The notes under the pieces are model-generated. The model was not told the origin of the DNA, made no database searches, and worked only from the letters and a program-made list of their open reading frames with translations. From positions 124,001 through 188,000 of the forward strand of contig NZ_JAACFT010000001.1 of assembly GCF_029051685.1 (NCBI RefSeq): a stretch of DNA of 64,000 nt, written 5' to 3'. Made by a program: the position numbers and the translations under genes. This stretch comes from Bradyrhizobium sp. CSA207 (GTDB taxonomy: Bacteria > Pseudomonadota > Alphaproteobacteria > Rhizobiales > Xanthobacteraceae). Shown piece by piece: positions 33,896 through 41,862 of this stretch (position 1 is the first letter of the stretch; the number at the start of each line of letters is the position of its first letter).

Positions 33896-35059
33896 ATGAC
33901 TTTACGCAGTTCTCTTTGCATCATGTGCCTGGCCGGCATCGTCGGCAGCGGCCTGGCGCAGGCCGGAACCAGCGATATCCTGATCGGCCTCGACAGCAAG
34001 ATCACCTATGGTCCCGAAGGGCAGATGAACGGCGCTCCGGGTAATGACGCTGTGCTGGTCCTGGATATCTCCGACCCCGCCAAACCCAAGATCCGCGCCA
34101 GCCTGCCGCTGGCGAATTCCCTGCTGGGCCCGCCAACCAACCTGCAGATCACACCAGACGGCAAGCTGGGCCTGGTCGCCAATTCCGTGGTTCACGTGCA
34201 GGACGGGAACTCCTGGAAGCCGGTCCCGGATGACAAACTGTACGTTATTGACCTCACTGCCGACCCGCCGAAATTGATCGACACGATTACCGTGGGGCGG
34301 CAGCCGTCCGGTCTGTCGATCTCCAGGAAGGGCGACCTCGCGTTGATCGCCAATCGAGACGGCAAGAGTGTCTCCGTTGTCTCGATCCAGGGCTTGACGG
34401 TCAAAACCGTAGGCGAGGTACCGCTGGAGCAACAGGCTGCCGCCGTTGTCTTCGCACCCGACGGCAAGCGCGCCTTTGTCTGCCTGAACCTTGCGAACAA
34501 GATCGGAGTGTTGGCGATCGACGGACAAAACGTGACCTACGACAAGTCGATGGACATTCCATCGGCATTCAATCCTTACAACATCGACATCACACCAGAC
34601 GGCAAATACGTCATCGCCTCGAACACGGGCGCACAAAAGAACAACGCAGACGCCGAGGTGATCATCGAAGCGACCGGCCCACATCCCCACGTGGTCGACG
34701 TGATGACCCCTGGTATCGGACCGGAAGGCTTCGCCATCGCGCCGGATGGGAAGACCGCAGCCACCCCGCTGCTGCTCGGCACCGCGGCCAAGGACAGCGA
34801 CTGGTTCAAGACCAAGGCCGGCGAACTCGTTCTGATGTCGATCGGCACCGATGGCAAGCTGACGGTGACTGCGCGTGCGCCGCTCGGCGGCCTGCCGGAG
34901 GGTATCGCTTACAGTCCGAACAGCGACTACCTGTATGTGGCCAACTATTTCGAGAAGGACTTGCAGGTGTTTCAGCTCGTCAGCGGCAAGCTGACCGAGT
35001 TAGGGCCCAGGCTGAAGCTGCCAGGCCAGCCGGCATCGATGCGTGCGCCAGCGCGGTAG
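33896..35059 (+). CDS. Secreted YncE-like beta-propeller protein
   Basis: A 387-residue protein with a signal peptide (SLCIMCLAGIVGSGLAQA). The mature part is built of repeated propeller blades with the ITPDGK / FAPDGKRAFV / IAPDGKTAA / YSPNSDYLYVANY motif, as in YncE and related seven-bladed proteins. These are periplasmic binding or scaffold proteins, some near metal or redox systems. Here it sits 240 bp before merR and is followed by a hairpin. ATG 33896 has GGGGAG eleven bases upstream. No enzymatic residues are identifiable. Confidence 0.82.
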   Translation: MTLRSSLCIMCLAGIVGSGLAQAGTSDILIGLDSKITYGPEGQMNGAPGNDAVLVLDISDPAKPKIRASLPLANSLLGPPTNLQITPDGKLGLVANSVVHVQDGNSWKPVPDDKLYVIDLTADPPKLIDTITVGRQPSGLSISRKGDLALIANRDGKSVSVVSIQGLTVKTVGEVPLEQQAAAVVFAPDGKRAFVCLNLANKIGVLAIDGQNVTYDKSMDIPSAFNPYNIDITPDGKYVIASNTGAQKNNADAEVIIEATGPHPHVVDVMTPGIGPEGFAIAPDGKTAATPLLLGTAAKDSDWFKTKAGELVLMSIGTDGKLTVTARAPLGGLPEGIAYSPNSDYLYVANYFEKDLQVFQLVSGKLTELGPRLKLPGQPASMRAPAR

Positions 35060-35068
35060 GCATGCGTG

Positions 35069-35099
35069 CCCTTTCCGCGGACTCGGTCCGCGGAAAGGG
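35069..35099 (+). terminator. Hairpin after the beta-propeller gene
   Basis: CCCTTTCCGCGGA (35069-35081) pairs perfectly with TCCGCGGAAAGGG (35087-35099), nine bases after the stop at 35059. There is no T run, so it may act through stalling or as a 3' stabiliser. Confidence 0.6.
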
Positions 35100-35147
35100 A
35101 CTGCCGCCAAGCGGACCCCACACCTTCCGATCCCAGGAGGGCCGCAC

Positions 35148-35253
35148 TCATGGGCTTGCGATCTGTTGCAGCGTGTTGAAGCGCACCTTCTGCTCGCTGC
35201 TCAGCGTGGCATAGAACTCGTCCAGGGCGGGTTCGACCAGCTTGGCGGCCTGA
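35148..35253 (-). pseudogene. LTXXQ-protein 3' fragment, copy 2
   Basis: A second copy of the 3' end of the gene at 37050-39041, coding AAKLVEPALDEFYATLSSEQ and then KVRFNTLQQIASP with a stop. It differs from the intact gene at a few codons (V for A, IAS for VAG), so it is older or of different origin than copy 1. It lies between the beta-propeller gene and merR. Confidence 0.75.
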
Positions 35254-35300
35254 CGAATGACCCATTTCAGACCTCCCTTGCGTGATGATGTTTAAGTCCA

Positions 35301-35738
35301 TCAGGAACGTCTGATATCGAGAATGTCCAAGACCGGGCAATCTGGCACCCTGTTTCCGGAACATTGTGCGATCGTCGTTGCGAGCAGTTTTTCGAGCTTC
35401 CTCAGATCGGCGATCTTGGTGCGGATGTCATCAAGATGGTGTGCCGCGATCTTGCGCACATCTGCGCATGACGCCTTGCCCGGTCCCCCCAAGGCGAGCA
35501 GCGCGCGGATTTCTTCGAGACCGAAACCAAGTTCCCGACCGCGTCGGATGAAGGCGAGAACACGAGCATCGGTTAGACCATAGATGCGGCGGCCGCCTTC
35601 AGTACGAGGGGGCGGTTGCAGCATCTTTATCTTCTCGTAATAGCGGATGGTCTCGATATTGACGCCGGTCAATCGCGACAATTCGCCGATAGGTACTCCG
35701 TCACGTCGGCCCGCTCGCGAAGCTGTGATTTGAGGCAT
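35301..35738 (-). CDS. merR: Mercury-responsive regulator MerR
   Basis: A 145-residue MerR protein. The N-terminal winged helix is GVPIGELSRLTGVNIETIRYY, followed by the long dimer helix. The three Hg(II)-binding cysteines of true MerR are present: Cys91 (KASCADV), Cys126 (AQCSG) and Cys134 (PDCPVLD). MerR represses and, with mercury, activates the divergent mer promoter by twisting its long spacer. The operator dyad lies at 35756-35772, directly upstream of both genes. Confidence 0.93.
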   Translation of the reverse strand: MPQITASRAGRRDGVPIGELSRLTGVNIETIRYYEKIKMLQPPPRTEGGRRIYGLTDARVLAFIRRGRELGFGLEEIRALLALGGPGKASCADVRKIAAHHLDDIRTKIADLRKLEKLLATTIAQCSGNRVPDCPVLDILDIRRS

Positions 35739-35750
35739 GATCGAAGTTCC

Positions 35751-35781
35751 TTGCTCCTGTAGTCGCTACAGGATGCATCGT
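35751..35781 (+). promoter_or_regulatory. mer operator/promoter
   Basis: A perfect 7-3-7 dyad CCTGTAG-TCG-CTACAGG (35756-35772) lies between merR and merT. TTGCTC (35751-35756) fits a -35 box overlapping its left edge. With the 19-bp spacer usual for MerR promoters the -10 would fall at 35776-35781 (CATCGT, a weak match). Position and symmetry fit a MerR site. Confidence 0.7.
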
Positions 35782-35787
35782 CAGTAC

Positions 35788-36180
35788 ATGACGATCAAGG
35801 AACAAAATGATGCTCTTGAAGCTCGCCTGTGGCGCGGCCAGGAGCTTATGGCCGCCGGCGGTATCCTTGGCGCGCTGGCTGCCTCGTCATGCTGCATCCT
35901 GCCACTGCTGTTCTTCTCGCTTGGTGTCAGTGGAGCATGGATCGGCAACTTCACTCAGCTTGCGCCGTATCAGCCCTATTTCGTCGCGGTGACACTGCTG
36001 TGCTTGGGGTGCGGCTATTTGTCGGTTTATCGATCCGGAACGCGCGCATGTGCAGACGGTGGGGTCTGCACGCGGCCTGTGCCAAATCGCATCGTCAGGG
36101 CAAGCCTCATCCTTTCAACGATCCTCGTCGCCGCCGCGCTTGGCCTCGATTCCATCGCTCCCCTTTTTCTCAACTCGTGA
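35788..36180 (+). CDS. merT: Mercuric ion transport protein MerT
   Basis: A 130-residue inner-membrane protein with three helices. The essential vicinal pair Cys35-Cys36 (AASSCCILPLL) lies in helix 1, and a second pair (Cys88, Cys94 in RACADGGVC) lies in the cytoplasmic loop. GVSGAWIGNFTQLAPYQPYF is the MerT signature. MerT receives Hg(II) from MerP and brings it inside. The start is uncertain: ATG 35788 is chosen, ATG 35773 overlaps the operator, and an internal ATG with AGGAG exists at residue 21. Confidence 0.9.
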   Translation: MTIKEQNDALEARLWRGQELMAAGGILGALAASSCCILPLLFFSLGVSGAWIGNFTQLAPYQPYFVAVTLLCLGCGYLSVYRSGTRACADGGVCTRPVPNRIVRASLILSTILVAAALGLDSIAPLFLNS

Positions 36181-36187
36181 TCGGAAA

Positions 36188-36478
36188 ATGCCCGTGAACA
36201 AGGTTCTCGCCTATGTCGCCTTCGTCGTCACCATTGTCGCTGCGCCAACAGCGATGGCCGCAGAGAGAACGATAACGTTGTCGGTGAAGAATATGTATTG
36301 CGCGGCATGCCCGTCCATCGTCAAAGGAAGCCTGGAAGCGGTTCCTGGTGTGGACAAGGTTGCAGTATCCTACAAGGACAAGACGGCAACGGTCGTCTAT
36401 GACGATGCCAAGGCCGATGTAAACCAACTGACCTCGGCCACCACTAAGGCCGGGTATCCGTCCGCGCCCAAGAGCTGA
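36188..36478 (+). CDS. merP: Periplasmic mercury-binding protein MerP
   Basis: A 96-residue protein with a signal peptide (AYVAFVVTIVAAPTAMA) and one heavy-metal-associated domain. The metal site is Cys38-x-x-Cys41 in VKNMYCAACPSIV, and the ferredoxin-like fold ends with TTKAGYPSAP. MerP captures Hg(II) in the periplasm and hands it to MerT. It starts eight bases after merT. Confidence 0.93.
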   Translation: MPVNKVLAYVAFVVTIVAAPTAMAAERTITLSVKNMYCAACPSIVKGSLEAVPGVDKVAVSYKDKTATVVYDDAKADVNQLTSATTKAGYPSAPKS

Positions 36479-36482
36479 TCTG

Positions 36483-36692
36483 ATGCTTCTGCAATCGACC
36501 ATCACCTGTCCGCACTGCGGCGCTGCCAAGACGGAGACCATGCCGACCGATGCCTGTCAGTTCTTTTATCAATGCGGCGGTTGCGGCACTAGGTTGAAGC
36601 CCAAAGCCGGCGACTGTTGCGTGTTTTGCTCCTACGGCAGCGTGCCGTGTCCGCCCATTCAAGAAAATGGCAAGAGCGCGTGCTGCGGCTAG
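36483..36692 (+). CDS. GDCCVxC-domain small cysteine-rich protein
   Basis: A 69-residue protein with ten cysteines: CPHCGA near the start, CGGCGTRL in the middle, the family-defining GDCCVFC, and a CCG end. GDCCVxC proteins are small cytosolic proteins often found in mer loci and presumed to bind mercury or other soft metals; some homologues have selenocysteine at one position. It begins four bases after merP. It takes the place where merA would normally follow. Confidence 0.85.
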   Translation: MLLQSTITCPHCGAAKTETMPTDACQFFYQCGGCGTRLKPKAGDCCVFCSYGSVPCPPIQENGKSACCG

Positions 36693-36849
36693 GACCATCT
36701 CCATAAAGCTGGGAGAGCGTCGCCTTTTGGCCCATCGCGTCGATTCGACGCGGTGCGGTATCTCATCGCCACCAGGGCAAAACGGACATTGGCAAGCCTG
36801 CACCAATCAAGCTCGATTCGTGAGTATGCGCCCTATAGATCGCCAACAA

Positions 36850-36931
36850 CTTTCAGCGCACAGGTGGCGGACCGGTTCGTTGTTGGGCGCGGCCGGCGAT
36901 CTTCCGACGCAGGCAGCCTCAAGAGAAATCC
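36850..36931. repeat. Direct repeat flanking the LTXXQ gene, left copy
   Basis: CGCACAGGTGGCGGA, TCGTT-rich middle, then GATCTTCCGACGCAGGCAGC and CTCAAGAGAAATCC. The same text, with one 4-base indel and scattered changes, occurs in the same orientation at 39077-39160, upstream of the LTXXQ gene and running into the end of the aminotransferase gene. Confidence 0.75.
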
Positions 36932-37030
36932 GGCTATTCCGGGGTCGAGATCTTCTCCAACGACTGGAGGCGCAGATCGATGAACGACGTGCTGCGCTCC
37001 TGCATCGCGCGGCACAGGACGGTGGTGTAG
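36932..37030 (+). pseudogene. 3' fragment of a TIM-barrel sugar epimerase gene
   Basis: Thirty-two codons plus TAG, reading GYSGVEIFSNDW, MNDVLRSCIARHRTVV, closely match the end of the epimerase at 23395-24258 (GYSEIEIFSNDW, MDEVLRICIARHKTVV). The several differences mean it comes from a related gene or an old duplication. The homology starts abruptly after the repeat at 36850-36931 and stops at the TAG. Confidence 0.75.
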
Positions 37031-37049
37031 GTCCCACGAGCGCTGCCGC

Positions 37050-39041
37050 TCATGGGCCTGCGACCTGTTGCAGCGTGTTGAAGCGCGCCTTCTGCTCGCT
37101 GCTCAGCGTGGCATAGAACTCGTCCAGAGCAGGTTCGACCAGCTTGGCTGCCGTCAGCATGGCCTCGAGCCGGTGCTGCATCGCCTCCAGCCGTCCGACC
37201 GGCGTCAGCGGCACATCGTTCGGACAAGCCTTTTGTAGGTCCTCAACGCCCTTCGCCGTCGCTTCGCTGAGGCGGTCGAGTGCCTCCTTCTGCTTGCCTG
37301 CGGGGTGGAGCACAGCCTCGATCCGTTGGATCGGGAACTGGGTGAGACCGGACTTCGGCTCGCCGCAACCGTCGGCACTGGCTTCCTGCTGCTGAGGCGA
37401 ACGCTCGCCGACATTGGGCCCGAGCGCGTTGAAGCGGGCCTGCTGCTCGTCATTGAGCGAATTGTAGAAGTTCTCCAGTGCCGGTCGCACGATCTTGACG
37501 GCTTCCAGCGTTGCGCTGATGCGGTTCATCATCGTCCGCAAGCGGCCAGGCGGAGTCATTGCATAAGTCTCCGCGCAGGAATCCTTGAACACCGCGGCAG
37601 CGTTGGCCGCCGCGGTCTTCAACTCGTCGAGCAGCGCGCGTTGCTCCGGCGTCGGTCGCACCGCCTGCGCGATATCGGCAAGCGGCCAGGCGGTGACGCC
37701 CTTGTCCGGCGTGCCGCACAATTGCTGTAGCGTTTGCGGGCTCACGCTGGCGCGCTGGCGCGCGCGGGAGCCGCGGCCGGCTTGCGGATAGTCATATGGA
37801 TTGGTGCTGGCATAAGCGGAATACGGGCTGTCACCGCCCCAGAACACGGTGTCGACGAAATCGTCATACGCGTACGCCCAATAGCCGGGTTCGTAAGCAT
37901 AGGACCAGAACGTGTAGTCAAAAATGTCGGAATAGGCGTAGGGCCAGAACACCGGCCCGAGCCACGCCACGAACACCGCGGGATGGCGGTGTCGCCAGGC
38001 TTGCCGGGGAGTCCAGCCGCTTTGGCGGGCGACGAGGGCGGCTTGGGTTTGTGCAGTGGCTGCAGTGGCCTGCTCGCGGAAGCGCGCGGCAAACCGCCCG
38101 CGCTCGGCGGCCTGCACGGCGGCCGCCGCTGCAGCCGTTGCAGCGGGAGCCTGTCCCAGCCTTTGCTGGCGCGCCAGGTCGCCTTGCTGCACGCGTTGCT
38201 CGCGCTGTAGCAGGCGATTCTGCGATTGCAGCATGCGTTCCTGCGCACGTTGCGCCCGCGCGCCTTCCGGCTTTTGCGACTGCAATTGCTGCACGCGCTG
38301 CTGCAGCCGATCGATGCGGGTCTGACGCTCGGCGGTCTGGCGCGACAGCATCTCGCGCTGCCGCTGCTGCACCATCTGCTGGCGCTCGTCGACGTGCTGC
38401 TCGCGCTGTTGGACACGTTGCTCGCGCTCAAGCAGGCGGCTCTGCGACTGCAGCAATCGCTGCTGCTGGTGTTGCGCCCTTGCGCCTTCTGGCTTTTGCG
38501 ACTGCAATTGCTGCACGCGCTGCTGCAAGCGGTCGATGCGGCCTTGGCGTTCCGCGGATTGGCGCGAAAGCATCTCGCGCGGCCGTTCCGGCCGCGCGCT
38601 CGCGGCCGACGGTGCGCTTGGGCGCGAGGGGGCGGCGATATGCGGCGTCGGCCGCGGTGCCATGGCCGGTCGTTGCGGCGCTGCCGGCGCCCGGTGGAAT
38701 TCAGGCCGCGGCGATGCCACGTGCGGGGCAGCCCGCGGCGGCGCAGCGAAATGTGGGCTCGGACGCGGCGGCGGTGAGGCGATGTGCGGTGCCGGATGCG
38801 GCGCCATGGCCGGGCGCTGCGGCATGGCCGGGGGATGGAATGCGGGGGCGGCGGGACGCGCCATGGCCGGTGGCGCCGCCGGACGAGCCATGGCAGGTGG
38901 TGCGGCTGGCCGAGCGGCCCGCGCTGCGGCCGGCCCCGGTGGTCCACCCCTTCCGTGTCCTTGGGCGGACGCGCTGACGCTCGCCGCCAGCATCGAGACA
39001 CCTACCAAAAAACCCGTCAGGCAAACGCCACGCGGCAGCAT
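37050..39041 (-). CDS. Large secreted LTXXQ/Spy-like protein with duplicated coiled-coil region
   Basis: A 663-residue protein. In order: signal peptide (to about residue 26, ASAQ), Pro/Ala-rich segment 30-155, two copies of a 74-residue Gln/Arg-rich coiled-coil unit starting EMLSRQ at 156 and 230, a Tyr/Trp-rich segment 350-415, then two LTXXQ-type domains (435-543 and 555-663) ending NDEQQARFNAL and SSEQKARFNTL. Each domain keeps a Cys near its start (LCGTPDK, GCGEPKS) and one mid-way. LTXXQ proteins include periplasmic chaperone-like Spy/CpxP. ATG 39041 is chosen for GGGAG and the signal peptide. Confidence 0.82.
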   Translation of the reverse strand: MLPRGVCLTGFLVGVSMLAASVSASAQGHGRGGPPGPAAARAARPAAPPAMARPAAPPAMARPAAPAFHPPAMPQRPAMAPHPAPHIASPPPRPSPHFAAPPRAAPHVASPRPEFHRAPAAPQRPAMAPRPTPHIAAPSRPSAPSAASARPERPREMLSRQSAERQGRIDRLQQRVQQLQSQKPEGARAQHQQQRLLQSQSRLLEREQRVQQREQHVDERQQMVQQRQREMLSRQTAERQTRIDRLQQRVQQLQSQKPEGARAQRAQERMLQSQNRLLQREQRVQQGDLARQQRLGQAPAATAAAAAAVQAAERGRFAARFREQATAATAQTQAALVARQSGWTPRQAWRHRHPAVFVAWLGPVFWPYAYSDIFDYTFWSYAYEPGYWAYAYDDFVDTVFWGGDSPYSAYASTNPYDYPQAGRGSRARQRASVSPQTLQQLCGTPDKGVTAWPLADIAQAVRPTPEQRALLDELKTAAANAAAVFKDSCAETYAMTPPGRLRTMMNRISATLEAVKIVRPALENFYNSLNDEQQARFNALGPNVGERSPQQQEASADGCGEPKSGLTQFPIQRIEAVLHPAGKQKEALDRLSEATAKGVEDLQKACPNDVPLTPVGRLEAMQHRLEAMLTAAKLVEPALDEFYATLSSEQKARFNTLQQVAGP

Positions 39042-39076
39042 GATCGCCGCTCCCAGCTCGAAATCGCCCACAATAT

Positions 39077-39160
39077 TCAACGCACAGGTGGCGGAATCGT
39101 TCGTTAATGGCCGCGACCGGCATTGCGATCTTCCGACGCAGGCAGCCTCAAGAGAAATCC
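39077..39160. repeat. Direct repeat flanking the LTXXQ gene, right copy
   Basis: It mirrors 36850-36931 in the same orientation. It covers the region just upstream of the LTXXQ gene and the last few codons of the aminotransferase gene (shared end CTCAAGAGAAATCC). The pair frames a 2.2-kb segment with the whole LTXXQ gene. Confidence 0.7.
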
Positions 39161-40362
39161 TGCGTCAGGGTCGTGGCGAATTGCTCCAGCGCCCAGTCGA
39201 CCTGATCGCTGGTGATCACCAGCGGCGGGGCGATGCGGATCGTGTGCTCATGGGTATCCTTGGCGAGGATGCCCTTGCCCTGGAGCGCCTCGCAGTAGCG
39301 GCGCGCGCGGCCGGCCTCCGGATGCAGCTCGACCGCGAGCATCAAGCCGCGCCCGCGCACCTCGCGGATCGTGTTGGCTCGGATGTCTTTCAAGCCTTCG
39401 AGAAAGCGCGCGCCCTGCCTGGCCGCGTTCTCGATCATGCCTTCCTCGACAAGTACCCGCATCGCCGCGCGCGCCACCGCGCAGGCAAGCGGGTTGCCGC
39501 CGAAGGTCGAACCGTGCTGCCCGGGTCTCAAGGTCCCGAGCACGTCGTTGTTCGAGAGCACGGCTGAGACCGGATAGAAGCCGCCGGACAAGGCCTTGCC
39601 GAGCAACGTCACGTCCGCCTCGATTGCCTCGTGCTGTTCGGCGAGCAGCTTGCCGGTGCGGCCGAGCCCGGTCTGGATCTCATCGAGCACCAGCATGACG
39701 TTGTTGGCCGTGCAGAGCTCCCGCACCTTGGTGAAATAGCCGGCCGGAGGAATGATGACGCCGGCTTCGCCCTGGATCGGCTCGACCAGAAAAGCGACGG
39801 TGTTTTGCGTGATCGCCTCTTCCAGCGCCGCCGTGTCCCCGAACCGGATGATCTTGAAGCCAGGCGCGAACGGCCCGAAGTGGGTGCGTGTCTCAGGGTC
39901 GGTTGAAAAGCCGACGATGCCCAGCGTGCGTCCATGGAAATTGTTGGCGCAGGCGATGATCTCGGCCTGGCCGTCCGGCACGCCTTTCACCTCATAGCCC
40001 CATTTGCGCACCGACTTGATCGCGCTTTCGACCGCCTCGGCGCCGCTGTTCATCGGCAGCACCTTGTGGGAGCCTGTCAGCGCCGCGATCTCTTGGTAGA
40101 ACGGGGCGAGCTGGTCGTTGTGAAAGGCGCGCGAGGTGAGCGTCAGCCTGTGGGCCTGTTCCACCATCGCCGCCAGGATCTTGGGGTGGCAGTGGCCCTG
40201 GTTGACCGCCGAATAGGCCGAGAGGCAATCGAGGTAACGGTTGCCTTCGGTGTCCCACACCCAGACACCTTCGCCGCGCGACAGGACGACCCCGATCGGC
40301 TCGTAATTGCGGGCGCCAAAGCGTGCTTCGGTTGCGAGGAAATCAATGACCGACGAGTTCAT
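39148..40362 (-). CDS. rocD: Ornithine aminotransferase
   Basis: A 404-residue class-III PLP aminotransferase. The PLP Lys is Lys256 in [15 protein letters not shown], the ring-nitrogen Asp is in [15 protein letters not shown], and [12 protein letters not shown] and [15 protein letters not shown] are typical. The N-terminal [21 protein letters not shown] matches ornithine aminotransferases, which make glutamate semialdehyde from ornithine and 2-oxoglutarate. ATG 40362 has GGAG eight bases upstream; a GTG three codons earlier lacks one. Confidence 0.92.
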   Translation of the reverse strand: MNSSVIDFLATEARFGARNYEPIGVVLSRGEGVWVWDTEGNRYLDCLSAYSAVNQGHCHPKILAAMVEQAHRLTLTSRAFHNDQLAPFYQEIAALTGSHKVLPMNSGAEAVESAIKSVRKWGYEVKGVPDGQAEIIACANNFHGRTLGIVGFSTDPETRTHFGPFAPGFKIIRFGDTAALEEAITQNTVAFLVEPIQGEAGVIIPPAGYFTKVRELCTANNVMLVLDEIQTGLGRTGKLLAEQHEAIEADVTLLGKALSGGFYPVSAVLSNNDVLGTLRPGQHGSTFGGNPLACAVARAAMRVLVEEGMIENAARQGARFLEGLKDIRANTIREVRGRGLMLAVELHPEAGRARRYCEALQGKGILAKDTHEHTIRIAPPLVITSDQVDWALEQFATTLTQDFS

Positions 40363-40525
40363 CTTCGTCACTCCATTGCTGCTCCGGCACTGGCCATTGG
40401 CGAGGCGTGCGATCCCGCCGATTTGCCTCCCCTTGTCAAATGGTTATGGGAATCCACAAGGCAATCTTCCGCCGGCCACCCGCTACTGTGCATGGGGTTG
40501 TTTTCGACTTTTTTGTTTCGAGGCC

Positions 40526-41758
40526 TCAGCCGGTTGAGCAGGGCACGCTCAAAAAGCCACGGAACCGCACCCGTCCGCCGCGCACCGGCCGGCCGCTGAC
40601 GGTATAGTTCGGGAAGCGCGCCAGGAAACGCGAGATCGCGATGGCGCCTTCGAGTCGCGCCAGCGCCATGCCGGCGCATTGATGCGCACCGGTGGCGAAG
40701 GCGAGATGCCGGTTCGGCGTGCGCGCGACGTCGAAGCGTTCGGGGTCTGGAAACTGCGCGGGATCGCGGTTGGCCGCGCCAATGCACAGCGTGATCGAAG
40801 TGCCGGCATCGAGCATGACGCCGCCGAGCTCGACCCGTTCGGTGGTCATGCGGTTGCCAAGCTGGTTCGAGCTCTCGTACCGCAGCATCTCTTCCACGGC
40901 GGTCTTGATCAGCTCGGGGTTGTCGATCAGCCGCTGCTTCTGGTCCGGATTTCGGTCGAGCGTCACGAGGCCGTTGCCGATCAGGTTGGTGGTGGTCTCG
41001 TGTCCGGCATTGAGCAGGAAGATGCAGTTGTGCAGCAGCTCCTTCTCAGTCAGCCGCTCGCCGTTGTCCTCTCCGTTGTCCTCTCCTTGGATCAGGCGCG
41101 TCAGCACGTCGCGCTCGGGGTTGCCGGGCTTTTGGCGCCGGCGCGCGACCAGCGTCGAGAGATAGGCGAGGAAGTCTTCCACCGCCTTGTTGCCGCGCGT
41201 GGCCGCTTCGCTCGACACCACCGGCTCGAGTGCCCCCAGGATCGCCAGCGACCAGTCCCGCAGCGGCTCGCGCTCGTCATGGGGTACGTCGAGAAGGTTG
41301 CCGATCACCTCGATGGGAATCGAAGCGGCGAAGTCCTCGATCAGCTCGCAGCTGCCCTTGGCGGCGATGGCATCGAGCAGACCATCGATCAGCTTGATCA
41401 GGTCGCCCTCCATGCCGGCGATCGCACGCGGCGACAGCGCGCCCATGATCAGGCGCCGCACCCTTGTATGTGCCGGCGGATCGTTGAAGACGAGGCTCGT
41501 CGTGTGGTGCTCGTAGAGCGGGGTGTCGCCGTATTTCGGCGCAAACTCGCGCTTCTTGTCCGAGCTGAACGACTTCGTGTTCTTGTAGGTGGTGACGAGG
41601 TCGTCGTAGCGGGTCAGGAACACGGTGCCGTTCGGCAGGCGCTTGACCGGCTCATTCTCCCGCAGTGCACGATAAGTCGGGTAGGGGTTGTCGTAGAATT
41701 GCGGCGTCAGCTTCTCAAGGTCGAAGCTTGCCGCCAACGCCTTCGCATCTGCGTTCAT
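40526..41758 (-). CDS. Cytochrome P450
   Basis: A 410-residue soluble P450. The heme-ligand loop is FATGAHQCAGMALARLE with Cys361, the I-helix oxygen motif is AGHETT (251-256), and the K-helix ExxR is Glu290/Arg293. The length and the absence of a membrane anchor fit bacterial class-I P450s needing a ferredoxin and reductase. An odd tandem EDNGEDNGE lies at 226-234. ATG 41758 gives the normal length; the frame is open to 42010, across the divergent gene. Substrate unknown. It diverges from a TPP-enzyme pair. Confidence 0.92.
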   Translation of the reverse strand: MNADAKALAASFDLEKLTPQFYDNPYPTYRALRENEPVKRLPNGTVFLTRYDDLVTTYKNTKSFSSDKKREFAPKYGDTPLYEHHTTSLVFNDPPAHTRVRRLIMGALSPRAIAGMEGDLIKLIDGLLDAIAAKGSCELIEDFAASIPIEVIGNLLDVPHDEREPLRDWSLAILGALEPVVSSEAATRGNKAVEDFLAYLSTLVARRRQKPGNPERDVLTRLIQGEDNGEDNGERLTEKELLHNCIFLLNAGHETTTNLIGNGLVTLDRNPDQKQRLIDNPELIKTAVEEMLRYESSNQLGNRMTTERVELGGVMLDAGTSITLCIGAANRDPAQFPDPERFDVARTPNRHLAFATGAHQCAGMALARLEGAIAISRFLARFPNYTVSGRPVRGGRVRFRGFLSVPCSTG

Positions 41759-41817
41759 CCCGTTATACTCGCCGGTTAATCCCGATATGCCGCTTTTGTT
41801 GTTCGATCGAGGCGTGC

Positions 41818-41856
41818 GTCCGTCTACAGTCATGCCGTGATTTGTAGCCGACGGAC
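41818..41856. promoter_or_regulatory. Dyad between the P450 and TPP-enzyme genes
   Basis: GTCCGTC (41818-41824) pairs with GACGGAC (41850-41856), and CTACA (41824-41828) with TGTAG (41843-41847). It ends six bases before ATG 41863. It could be an operator for the divergent pair or a leader hairpin near the ribosome site AGGAAA. Confidence 0.4.
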
Positions 41857-41862
41857 AGGAAA

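Noticed and set aside
36667..37116. Plus-strand open frame of 149 codons after the GDCCVxC gene
   Set aside because: It reads through the mosaic of duplicated gene ends in a phase unrelated to any of the source genes.
38220..38600. Repeated units that might suggest a CRISPR array or tandem DNA satellite
   Set aside because: The repeats are two 222-bp in-frame copies coding a coiled coil, without regular short spacers. No CRISPR array was seen anywhere.
37742..39001. Long open frames in other phases of the LTXXQ gene, both strands
   Set aside because: Repetitive high-GC sequence opens several phases; only the frame 37050-39041 has a signal peptide, ribosome site and LTXXQ domains.
33362..39160. 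An active mobile element or integrase responsible for the duplicated fragments
   Set aside because: No transposase, integrase or terminal repeats of an insertion sequence could be found; only the fragments themselves are visible.
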